Positions 6,222 through 12,290 of a DNA stretch of 12,290 nt are shown piece by piece. The translations under genes were made by a program, and so were the position numbers. Numbering within the stretch: the first letter of the stretch is position 1; each line of letters begins with the position of its first letter. The stretch is from Chlamydiia bacterium (GTDB lineage Bacteria > Chlamydiota > Chlamydiia > Chlamydiales > SM23-39): assembly GCA_016194825.1 (NCBI GenBank), contig JACQAR010000067.1, positions 1 to 12,290 of the forward strand, given 5' to 3'. The notes beneath the pieces were generated by a model. It was given only the letters and a program-made list of their open reading frames with translations, was not told the origin of the DNA and did not search any database.

Positions 6222-7746
6222 ATGAGAAAATGCGACGTCTTAATCATCGGGTGCGGTATTGCGGGAGCCAGTGCTGCCCTGGCTTTAGCAGAAAAGGGGC
6301 TCGATGTGGTGGTCCTTGCGACAGGCCAGTCTAATTCTGCTTGGGCGCAAGGGGGCATTGTGTTCCGCGGCTGGGGCGATTCAGCGGAACTGTTGCAGCG
6401 AGATATCGCAGCGGCTGGAGCGGGGCTTTGTCATCCAGCGGCCATAGATCAAATGGTCCGCTTAGGCCCCCCATTGATCGAAAAAGTTCTGATTGATCGT
6501 CTGTGTGTCCCATTTGAGCGGAATCAGAGGGGAGAGTTTCAAACCACCCAAGAGGCGGCTCATTCTCTGCCGAGAATTTTGCACCATAAAGACCAAACGG
6601 GGCTCGCCATCATGGAAAAGCAGATGGCAGCCATTCATGCGCAAAAAAAATATTGAACTCAAAACGGGGATCACCGCAATCGATCTCATCACTCCTTCGC
6701 ACCACTCCAAACAGGGGATCGATATCTACCTGCCTTCTTGCTGCGTAGGCGTCTATGCGTTGGATCCAAAGACGAAAAAAATCGATGCCATTTTGGCCAA
6801 AGAGACCATTCTGGCCACTGGAGGAGTCGGCGAGGTCTATTTGCATACAACGAACCCATCGGATGCTAGAGGAGATGGCATTGCGATGGCCTATCGGGCA
6901 GGGGCTCGGATCATGAATATGGAATACATCCAGTTCCATCCGACAGCACTCTATGTTCCAGGGGAAAAAAGATTTCTCATCTCAGAAGCACTCCGAGGGG
7001 CAGGTGGAGCCCGCATTTTGAACGGGAATTTTCAACCGTTCTTAAGCGAGCTCGCTCCCCGCGATGTCGTATCGCGAGCCATGTTTAATGAAATGCTCCA
7101 TTCTTCGGCGGACCATCTTTGGCTCGATATCTCCCACCAATCCAAACAGTGGTTAATGGAGCGGTTTCCTGCTATTTACCGCACCTGTTTGGACAAAGGG
7201 TTTGATCTTTCGCAAGAACCGATTCCCATTGTCCCAGCAGCTCATTACAATTGCGGGGGCATTGCAGTGGATTTGAAGGGGCGCACCACTCTCCAACGGC
7301 TCCGGGCCATTGGAGAAGTCTCTTGTACCGGCCTGCATGGAGCCAATCGGCTCGCCTCCACCTCGCTTTTGGAAGGTCTTGTCTGGGCCCATACAGCAGC
7401 CGAAGAGATCTGGGAAGGATGGAAGGATCGGGACGACTATTTCCCGCCGATCGAAGAGTGGCAAATGAGCAGTGAGAGTGTCGATCCTGCTCTGATTCGG
7501 CAAGATTGGATGACCATCAAGCAAACCATGTGGAACTATGTCGGCCTCATCCGAGACCAAAGCCGGCTCAGGCGCGCGCTGAAGATGCTCCGAGAGCTTC
7601 AATGGGAAATTGACTCGTTCTATGAAAAAGGGGAACCCACTGCCGAACTCATCGGCCTGCGGAATGGCATTTTGACTGCTCTGCTCATAACCCAGGGCGC
7701 CTGGCGCAACCGCTCTTCTCTCGGTTGCCATTATAGAATTTCTTGA
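6222..7746 (+). pseudogene. nadB: L-aspartate oxidase with a frameshift in an A8 run
   Basis: NadB oxidises L-aspartate to iminoaspartate with FAD, the first step of de novo NAD synthesis, in the cytosol. From ATG 6222 the frame reads VLIIGCGIAGASAALALAEKG (FAD-binding Rossmann motif), WAQGGI and RILHHKDQTG, then ends at TGA 6654-6656. The rest of the protein continues in the frame one base later, from NIELKTG at about 6649. It carries NPSDARGDG, EYIQFHPTAL, APRDVVSRAM, HYNCGGI and GANRLASTSLLEG, with the catalytic His and Arg residues all kept. Removing one A from 6643-6650 gives about 507 residues, near the family's usual length of about 540. The frameshift may be real, a sequencing slip, or rescued by slippage on the A-run. 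No good Shine-Dalgarno precedes the ATG. No nadA or nadC is nearby. Confidence 0.85.
6643..6650 (+). other. A8 homopolymer at the nadB frame break
   Basis: Eight consecutive A residues mark the point where the two nadB frames meet. One fewer A, in DNA or in the transcript by polymerase slippage, restores one continuous reading frame (Gln, Lys, Asn, Ile, Glu). Confidence 0.75.
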
Positions 7747-7771
7747 TCTCTATGGGGAACTCGAGTATACT
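7743..7771 (+). promoter_or_regulatory. Promoter of tRNA-Val
   Basis: TTGATC (7743-7748, 4 of 6 consensus) and TATACT (7766-7771, 5 of 6) are spaced by 17 bases. Transcription would begin near 7778, nine bases before the mature tRNA. The -35 box overlaps the nadB stop codon. It may also drive the downstream ThrRS-like, infC, rplT and pheS genes. Confidence 0.65.
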
Positions 7772-7786
7772 TCCTTACCATCAATC

Positions 7787-7860
7787 GGGGTGTTAGCTCA
7801 GTTGGTTAGAGCGCCACGTTGACATCGTGGAGGTCGGTTGTTCGAGTCAACTACATCCCA
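7787..7860 (+). tRNA. tRNA-Val (anticodon GAC)
   Basis: The cloverleaf is complete over 74 bases. The acceptor stem GGGGTGT pairs with ACATCCC, the D arm is GCTC/GAGC, and the anticodon stem CCACG/CGTGG encloses loop TTGACAT with anticodon GAC. The T arm is GGTTG/CAACT with loop TTCGAGT, and the discriminator is A at 7860. GAC reads the valine codons GUC and GUU. The 3' CCA is not encoded. The next base is the A of the start codon of the following gene, so tRNA processing would cut the common transcript exactly at that ATG. Confidence 0.95.
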
Positions 7861-8859
7861 ATGACCCTCTCTTCGTATCGCCGTACCGCAGCGGCCATTG
7901 CTGCTGCAGCTTTCTATGAAAAGTATCCAGGGGTGGAGCTTCGCGGAGGACGCGAAACCGCCGTTGGGTTTTCTTATGATTTTAAAGTTTCTCATCCTAT
8001 TAATAATGAGACGCTTGCAATCATTGAAGAGGAGATGCGACAAATCGTGCGAGAGAAAAGAGAGATCCGTCTGATGGATATGGTCCCTTTTAGCGCGAAA
8101 GAACTGCTCAAAGCAAAAGGGCATCTCTCTCGGGCCAAAGAAATAGATACAGCCGATGCCGCGCTCGTCCAAGTAATCCAGATCGGCTCTTTCTATGATC
8201 TGGTTTTTGGAGACGCCCTCAAAAATTCAGAAGAGCTCACCGCGTTTAAGCTCGAAAAGCTCACTGCTTTAGACAATGGGATGGTCCGCCTTTCTGGCTA
8301 TGCCTATCCGACCAAAGAAGCCCTCAAAGAATTTTTGCATCGCTTCAAGCGCTATGCCGAAAAAAGACATGAGCGGACAGGGGAACACAGCCAATTATGG
8401 AAAATAGCCCCTGAAGGGATCATCTGGCTCAAAAAAGGATTACAAACCCTGGATAAGCTAGTCCATCACTTTCTCCCTCCAGAGGCGGAACTCATTGCAG
8501 CTGCCCCTTCCATTCACCGACACAAATTGCCACAAGCTTGGCAGCGAGACATTGCGGAGTTTCAATTTTTTCCTGTGTGGGATTTTGAAGCCGGCCTCTA
8601 TGGCGTTCAAGCAGCCCAACTCTCTATTTTTAGCCAAGACGCAAAATCGCTCTTGCAATTCGTGGAGAAATCACTTAATATTTTAGGGTTAGAATACAAA
8701 GCAGAATTTTGCATCGAAGATATCTTGGGGCGTGAATGGCAAGTCGTTTTGCTCAAGAAGATGTCGGGGAATGTAATTGCAACGATCGCAATTGAAAAGA
8801 TACTGGCGATTTTGTTAGAGTCTGCCTCTGAACATGCAATAGGAGCAATTAGCTTTTGA
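7861..8859 (+). CDS. Degenerate threonyl-tRNA synthetase-like protein (pseudoenzyme)
   Basis: This 332-residue protein aligns by eye with pieces of threonyl-tRNA synthetase but is about half its length. Residues 5-110 correspond to the editing (SAD) domain (YPGVELRGGRETAVGFSYDF resembles its [20 protein letters not shown] strand). The HxxxH pair is replaced by Ala-rich sequence, and the later Cys-His pair is absent. Residues 145-200 (YAYPTKEALKEFLHRF, then EHSQLWKIAPEGIIWLKKG) match the start of the catalytic domain. Residues 240-320 recall the motif 2 to motif 3 region (GREWQ near 290; IEKILAILLE), but the motif 2 and motif 3 arginines are missing. The TGS and anticodon domains are gone. It occupies the thrS position upstream of infC and overlaps it by 4 bases. 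It cannot charge tRNA, yet the frame is intact, which suggests a retained role, possibly in tRNA or RNA binding. Confidence 0.75.
   Translation: MTLSSYRRTAAAIAAAAFYEKYPGVELRGGRETAVGFSYDFKVSHPINNETLAIIEEEMRQIVREKREIRLMDMVPFSAKELLKAKGHLSRAKEIDTADAALVQVIQIGSFYDLVFGDALKNSEELTAFKLEKLTALDNGMVRLSGYAYPTKEALKEFLHRFKRYAEKRHERTGEHSQLWKIAPEGIIWLKKGLQTLDKLVHHFLPPEAELIAAAPSIHRHKLPQAWQRDIAEFQFFPVWDFEAGLYGVQAAQLSIFSQDAKSLLQFVEKSLNILGLEYKAEFCIEDILGREWQVVLLKKMSGNVIATIAIEKILAILLESASEHAIGAISF
8841..8845 (+). promoter_or_regulatory. Ribosome binding site fixing the TTG start of infC
   Basis: AGGAG lies 10 bases before TTG at 8856 and inside the end of the ThrRS-like gene. An in-frame TAG at 8850-8852 rules out any earlier start, leaving TTG as the only recognised start codon. 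Confidence 0.6.
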
Positions 8860-9383
8860 GAATCAATAAAGAAATCCGGGCCGACCGATTGCGGGTTCTC
8901 TCAGAAAAGGGAGACCAATTAGGTATTTTGACATTGAGAGACGCTTTGGCGATGGCAGAAGCAGCGGGCCTCGATCTCGTTGAGATTGCCCCGACAGCCA
9001 AGCCACCTGTTGCGAAAATCATTGATTACGGCAAGTTCCGGTATCACCAACAAAAAAAGGACAAGGACAGCAAGAAAGCGCACATCCAGATTAAGGTCAA
9101 AGAGGTCAAGCTGAAGCCGAACATCGATACGCACGATGTACAGACGAAAGTGAAGCGGGCACGAGAGTTCATCCTCAAAGGGAACAAAGTGCGGATCACA
9201 ATCGTCTTTAGAGGCCGCGAAATGCTTCACCTCAATTTGGGTAGAAGAGTTGTTGAAGATTTTTGTGCCTCTCTAGCAGATATCTCTACGGTGGAAGCGC
9301 CTCCTAAAATGATCGACTTGGCAAAAGCGCGACTTGTCGATGAGGGGCAACTAAAAATGTATAAGATCATGATGGGAGTATAA
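8856..9383 (+). CDS. infC: Translation initiation factor IF-3
   Basis: IF-3 binds the 30S subunit, prevents premature joining of 50S, and checks the start codon and initiator tRNA. This 175-residue protein has both family domains. The N-terminal domain begins RINKEIRADRLRVL and includes LDLVEIAPTAKPPVAKIIDYGKFRY. A basic linker (KKDKDSKKAH) follows, then the C-terminal domain with IKVKEVKLKPNIDTHD and VRITIVFRGREM. The start is TTG, overlapping the previous gene's stop as TTGA, so translation is likely coupled. A rare start codon is a known autoregulatory device for infC (AUU in Escherichia coli), and TTG may be a milder form. The gene normally following, rpmI, is missing; rplT starts 9 bases after the stop. 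Confidence 0.95.
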   Translation: MRINKEIRADRLRVLSEKGDQLGILTLRDALAMAEAAGLDLVEIAPTAKPPVAKIIDYGKFRYHQQKKDKDSKKAHIQIKVKEVKLKPNIDTHDVQTKVKRAREFILKGNKVRITIVFRGREMLHLNLGRRVVEDFCASLADISTVEAPPKMIDLAKARLVDEGQLKMYKIMMGV

Positions 9384-9392
9384 AGTCAGACC

Positions 9393-9752
9393 ATGGTAAG
9401 AATTACAAATGCTGTCGCAGCTCGGCGGCGAACAAAAAAATTACTCAAGCGCTGCAAAGGGTTTTACGGCGATCGAAAAAACCATTTGAAGCTGAGCAAA
9501 GATGCCTTGATGTCGGCGCTCTCTTTCCACTATGAACATCGTAAATTGCGTAAGCGCGATTTTCGCAGCCTGTGGATCATGAGAATCAGCGTCGCTGCCA
9601 AGATGCAGGGAATTTCCTACAGCAAATTCATAAACGGGCTGAAGCGCATGGGATGTACATTGAACCGAAAATCACTCGCTGATTTAGCAGTTCATGACCC
9701 AGCTGCCTTTAGCGCGATTGCCGCACAGGCAAAGCAAGCTTTAGCTGCTTAA
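9393..9752 (+). CDS. rplT: 50S ribosomal protein L20 (bL20)
   Basis: L20 binds 23S rRNA early in 50S assembly. The 119-residue protein has usual length and signature: VAARRRTKKLLKRCKGFYGDRKNH at the basic N-terminal extension, RKRDFRSLWIMRISVAAKMQGISYSKFINGLKR in the globular domain, and LADLAVHDPAAFSAIAAQAK at the end. It begins MVRITNA, with the ATG at 9393 and no clear Shine-Dalgarno, and is 9 bases after infC and 7 before pheS. In many bacteria L20 represses its own operon by binding the leader near rpmI; with rpmI gone from here, that control cannot be laid out in the standard way. Confidence 0.96.
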   Translation: MVRITNAVAARRRTKKLLKRCKGFYGDRKNHLKLSKDALMSALSFHYEHRKLRKRDFRSLWIMRISVAAKMQGISYSKFINGLKRMGCTLNRKSLADLAVHDPAAFSAIAAQAKQALAA

Positions 9753-9759
9753 GAATAGT

Positions 9760-10791
9760 ATGGCCTCTCTTCCTACGATGATCGGGGAGCTCCGCTCCCA
9801 GTTCATGCGAGAACTGAATGAAGCGCTCACATCCAAAGATTTGGAAGCGCTCAAGGTTAAATATTTAGGAAAAAAGGGGCCCGTTCAGTCGCTCATGCAC
9901 GAGCTCCGGCATGCTACATCGGAAGAGCGGCCTCAGTTGGGCAAGCTGATCAATGACCTAAAAGAAGAGCTCCTTTCTCATTGCGATCACAGTCTCCATC
10001 GAGTCAAATTGCAGGAGCAAAATGCCCGCCTTGCGACAGAATGGGTGGATGTCACCCTTCCTGGTCGCAAGCACAATTTGGGCCGTGCCCACCCCATTCA
10101 GCAAATGCTCCAGAGGATTCTCGATATCCTGATCGGGATGGGATTTTCTGTCCGTTATGGTCCTGACGTTGATACCGATTACTACAATTTTGGCGGTCTC
10201 AATTTTCCGGAAGACCACCCTGCCCGCGACATGCAAGATACGTTCTATCTAGAGAATGGCTTGCTCCTTCGTACCCATACTTCCAATGTACAGGTGCATG
10301 CGATGGAGCAATTCGAGCCTCCTTTGCGCATTGTGGCGCCTGGGCGCGCCTTTCGCAACGAGGACATTTCTGCTCGCTCGCACATTTTCTTCCATCAAGT
10401 GGAAGGGTTTTACATCGATAAGGGGGTCACTTTTGCCGATCTCATGGCGGTTATGGAGGAGTTTCTCTCCAAGATTCTTGGCGAGAAGGTGGAGACTCTT
10501 TTTCGCCCCAGTTACTTCCCCTTTGTGGAGCCTGGCATGGAGGTGGATGTGAGATGTACTGCGTGTAAGGGGAAGGGGTGCAAACTCTGTAAACATACAG
10601 GTTGGTTAGAAATTCTCGGCACTGGCATGATTCATCCCAATGTCTTGCGCAATGGAGGGATCGATCCTGAAATCTATTCTGGTTTTGCGTGGGGGATGGG
10701 GATTGAACGATTAACCATTCTCCATTATGATATTCCCGATATTCGGTATTTTACCGAGAATGATCAGAGGTTCTTAGAACAGTTTCCATGA
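9760..10791 (+). CDS. pheS: Phenylalanyl-tRNA synthetase alpha subunit
   Basis: PheS carries the class II catalytic site of the alpha2-beta2 enzyme that charges tRNA-Phe. The 343-residue protein has the usual length. Residues 1-90 form the N-terminal helical coiled coil that contacts tRNA. The catalytic core begins at GRAHPIQQML (108-117). Motif 2 is GRAFRNEDISARSHIFFHQVEG (195-216, Arg199), and motif 3 is SGFAWGMGIERLTIL (307-321, Arg317). Between them lies CTACKGKGCKLCKHTGW, with Cys266, Cys269, Cys274 and Cys277, a possible zinc-ribbon insert seen in part of the PheS family. It is the last protein gene of the translation cluster; pheT is not adjacent downstream, since tRNA-Ser and rarA follow. 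Confidence 0.96.
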   Translation: MASLPTMIGELRSQFMRELNEALTSKDLEALKVKYLGKKGPVQSLMHELRHATSEERPQLGKLINDLKEELLSHCDHSLHRVKLQEQNARLATEWVDVTLPGRKHNLGRAHPIQQMLQRILDILIGMGFSVRYGPDVDTDYYNFGGLNFPEDHPARDMQDTFYLENGLLLRTHTSNVQVHAMEQFEPPLRIVAPGRAFRNEDISARSHIFFHQVEGFYIDKGVTFADLMAVMEEFLSKILGEKVETLFRPSYFPFVEPGMEVDVRCTACKGKGCKLCKHTGWLEILGTGMIHPNVLRNGGIDPEIYSGFAWGMGIERLTILHYDIPDIRYFTENDQRFLEQFP

Positions 10792-10816
10792 GAGGGTGAT
10801 GCTAGCAACACCCTCT
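10791..10816 (+). terminator. Hairpin after pheS, before tRNA-Ser
   Basis: AGAGGGTG (10791-10798) pairs perfectly with CACCCTCT (10809-10816) around a 10-base loop containing the self-complementary TGCTAGCA. No T-run follows and the tRNA starts two bases later, so it may be a processing or stabilising hairpin as well as a terminator. Confidence 0.4.
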
Positions 10817-10818
10817 AA

Positions 10819-10905
10819 GGAAGAGTGGCAGAGTGGCCGATTGCGCCTGTCTTGAAAACAGGAAGCCCAGCAATGGGTTCGTGGGTTCGAATCCTACCTC
10901 TTCCG
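10819..10905 (+). tRNA. tRNA-Ser (anticodon TGA)
   Basis: This is an 87-base class II tRNA with a long variable arm. The acceptor stem GGAAGAG pairs with CTCTTCC, the anticodon stem CCTGT/ACAGG encloses loop CTTGAAA with anticodon TGA, the T arm contains GTGGGTTCGAATCCTAC, and the discriminator is G at 10905, as expected for serine. The extra arm around GCCCAGCAATGGG is the serine identity element. It reads UCA and, by wobble, other UCN codons. CCA is not encoded. It probably is cotranscribed with pheS, as I see no convincing separate promoter. Confidence 0.94.
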
Positions 10906-10997
10906 ATTTTACAGATGAGATAAAAATGTTGCTTAGAATTAAGGACAGTGCAATTCTAGTTAGGATAGTGGATTGGGCTAGTCTTCGGATTCTACTT

Positions 10998-11132
10998 TCT
11001 CTGCGGTCTCTGCCCCTCTGCTACCCGCGTTTCGCGGGCTCTGCGCTGATGAAATTTCAAGTCGCATGTTACACAGGCCGCTAAGATTCATCAGCGCAGA
11101 GCGCGCTAGCGCGCGTGGCAGAGACGCAGAGA
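10998..11132. repeat. Composite GC-rich inverted repeat with a mini-hairpin in each arm
   Basis: The outer pair is TCTCTGCGGTCTCTGCC (10998-11014) with GGCAGAGACGCAGAGA (11117-11132), differing by one base. The inner pair is a perfect 16 bp, GCTCTGCGCTGATGAA (11038-11053) with its complement at 11087-11102, around a 33-base loop. Each arm also carries a private hairpin at the matching place: CCCGCG-TTT-CGCGGG (11024-11038) on the left and GCGCGCTAGCGCGC (11101-11114) on the right. The shape is thus a four-way or cloverleaf-like fold. It lies in the 300-base gap between tRNA-Ser and rarA. The rest of that gap (10906-10997, 11133-11205) holds no convincing gene; a short 6-bp inverted pair, AGAATT/AATTCT, occurs in its left part. 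Confidence 0.75.
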
Positions 11133-11205
11133 TCGCAGCTAAGAAAGCCAAAACGCCTAAGAAAAAACGTAGTCGGGTCGTTCCTTAGAGAAGGTCTCTT
11201 AGTCT

Positions 11206-12290
11206 ATGATCTCCATTCCTCTTTCCGAGCGTCTCAGGCCGAAACAGTTCTCGCAGATTGTGGGACAAGACCATCTTGTCGGGGTAAATGGCTACCTCAC
11301 CCGCATCATGCAGGCAGAGCGCCCTTTGTCGATCTTGCTTTTCGGCCCACCTGGCTGCGGCAAGACCACCATTGCCCGATTGTATGCAAAAGCATTTCAC
11401 TTGCCCTTTGTCCAGCTGAGCGCTGTCTTCAACTCTACTTCTGAGCTCAAGAAAATCCTCAAAGAGGGACAAGAGACCCCGCTTTTTCATCGACAGACGA
11501 TTCTCTTTGTCGACGAAATCCATCGATTCAACCGAGCACAGCAAGACATCTTCCTCCCTTTTCTAGAAGATGGCAGCCTGATCTTGATTGGCGCTACCAC
11601 CGAAAACCCTTCGTTTGTGCTCAATAACGCTCTTTTGTCGCGCCTGAGGGTCTTGACGTTACATCCGCTGCACTCGGACGCCCTTTTGCAAATCATCGAC
11701 CAGTACCAACGAGAAGTAAAGCCTTTGCCTCTGACGGATGAGACGAAAAAATTCTTGGTCGATCTGTCGCAAGGCGATGGACGGCATCTGATGAATCTAC
11801 TGGAAAACCTAGAAACTTCACCGCCTACGGAATGGACCAGTGAGGCACTGGCAAAATTGTTGCAGAAGCGCTCTGCACTCTACGATCGGGACCAAGAGGG
11901 GCATTACAATCTGATCTCGGCTTTGCATAAGTCAATCCGAGGCTCAGATCCCGATGCCTCGCTCTACTGGCTGTGCCGTATGCTCGAAGGGGGAGAGGAT
12001 CCTCTTTTCATTGCACGCAGACTCATCCGGGTGGCGTCGGAAGATGTGGGTCTGAGTGATCCACAGGCATTGACCATCGCCTTGAATGGCTATAGCACCT
12101 ACCACATGCTCGGAAGTCCAGAAGGGGAGTTGGCCATTGCTCAAGTAGTCATCTACTTGGCCTTGGCCCCCAAGAGCAATGCGCTCTATACTGCTTATGG
12201 CGAGGCGCGTGAAGAGGCCGCTAAAACGGGCCATCTCAACCCACCGAAAGAAATCCTGAACGCTCCCACAAAGCTGATGCGAGAGTGGGG
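11206..12290 (+). CDS. rarA: Replication-associated recombination ATPase RarA/MgsA (3' end outside the window)
   Basis: This AAA+ ATPase is related to clamp loaders and acts at stalled replication forks (RarA/MgsA in bacteria, WRNIP1 in eukaryotes). The 361 visible codons show LSERLRPKQFSQIVGQDHL at the start, Walker A GPPGCGKTT (47-55, Lys53), Walker B ILFVDEIHRFNRAQQD (99-114, Asp103 and Glu104), sensor 1 LIGATTENPSF (127-137), and SRLRVL carrying the likely arginine finger near 150. The C-terminal oligomerisation region follows: HYNLISALHKSIRGSDPDASLYWL, RRLIRVASEDVGLSDP and LAPKSNALYTAYGEA, all typical of the family. About 80 residues are missing at the right edge compared with the usual 430-450. 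The ATG at 11206 has AGAAGG (11189-11194) 11 bases before it. The frame is intact to the window end. Confidence 0.94.
   Translation, partial: MISIPLSERLRPKQFSQIVGQDHLVGVNGYLTRIMQAERPLSILLFGPPGCGKTTIARLYAKAFHLPFVQLSAVFNSTSELKKILKEGQETPLFHRQTILFVDEIHRFNRAQQDIFLPFLEDGSLILIGATTENPSFVLNNALLSRLRVLTLHPLHSDALLQIIDQYQREVKPLPLTDETKKFLVDLSQGDGRHLMNLLENLETSPPTEWTSEALAKLLQKRSALYDRDQEGHYNLISALHKSIRGSDPDASLYWLCRMLEGGEDPLFIARRLIRVASEDVGLSDPQALTIALNGYSTYHMLGSPEGELAIAQVVIYLALAPKSNALYTAYGEAREEAAKTGHLNPPKEILNAPTKLMREW

Noticed and set aside
7153..7731. Minus-strand open frame of 192 codons inside nadB
   Set aside because: It is fully antisense to the conserved NadB C-terminal half, so it is explained as a shadow of that codon usage.
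7787..7860. Attachment site of an integrated element at the tRNA-Val 3' end
   Set aside because: No integrase gene and no second copy of the tRNA 3' end is present in the window.
8848..8855. An AUU-type start codon for infC as in Escherichia coli
   Set aside because: The ATT present is not in the infC frame, and an in-frame TAG at 8850-8852 leaves only TTG at 8856.
10998..11132. CRISPR array
   Set aside because: The CTCTGC repeats are irregularly spaced and inverted, with no equal direct repeats and spacers.
11115..11444. Open frame of 109 codons on the plus strand at the right end
   Set aside because: It overlaps rarA in another frame, starts in the inverted repeat, and its translation has no family character, whereas the rarA frame has all AAA+ motifs.

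Overview
The window looks like chromosomal DNA of a bacterium with a reduced, rearranging genome, most plausibly a Chlamydiota member of the amoeba- or environment-associated type. The basis is gene content and neighbourhood: nusB and murB overlapping, and infC, rplT and pheS close by, which as I recall is a chlamydial arrangement. Family-level likeness also contributes. No marker gene such as 16S rRNA is present, so the assignment is an inference.

Layout. At the left edge, the last codons of an unrecognised plus-strand gene run into a 167-bp palindromic element (52-218). A minus-strand pair follows: a DEDDh (DnaQ-type) exonuclease (1671-2279) and, 12 bases downstream, a TolC-like outer-membrane efflux protein (282-1658). 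On the plus strand comes dps (2507-2977), flanked on both sides by long palindromes (2343-2509 and 2966-3122). Next is a tight nusB-murB-PHP phosphoesterase operon (3166-5253) in which consecutive genes overlap.

From 5254 to about 7750 the sequence looks disturbed. It holds half a copy of the first palindromic element, an unknown 140-residue protein with a possible zinc site and coiled coil, a class I methyltransferase that has lost its N-terminus (minus strand), and nadB (L-aspartate oxidase) broken by one extra base in a run of eight A.

From 7743 onward the sequence is a translation block: a promoter and tRNA-Val(GAC), a 332-residue degenerate threonyl-tRNA synthetase-like protein starting on the base after the tRNA, infC (TTG start), rplT, pheS and tRNA-Ser(TGA). 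This mirrors the widespread order thrS-infC-rpmI-rplT-pheS, but thrS is reduced to a non-catalytic remnant and rpmI (bL35) is absent from its place. A composite GC-rich inverted repeat fills the gap before rarA (11206 onward), which leaves the window incomplete.

The most notable things are the family of palindromic elements lying exactly at gene boundaries, including one that encloses the dps ribosome-binding site and start codon in its stem, and the retained but active-site-less ThrRS relative translationally coupled to infC.
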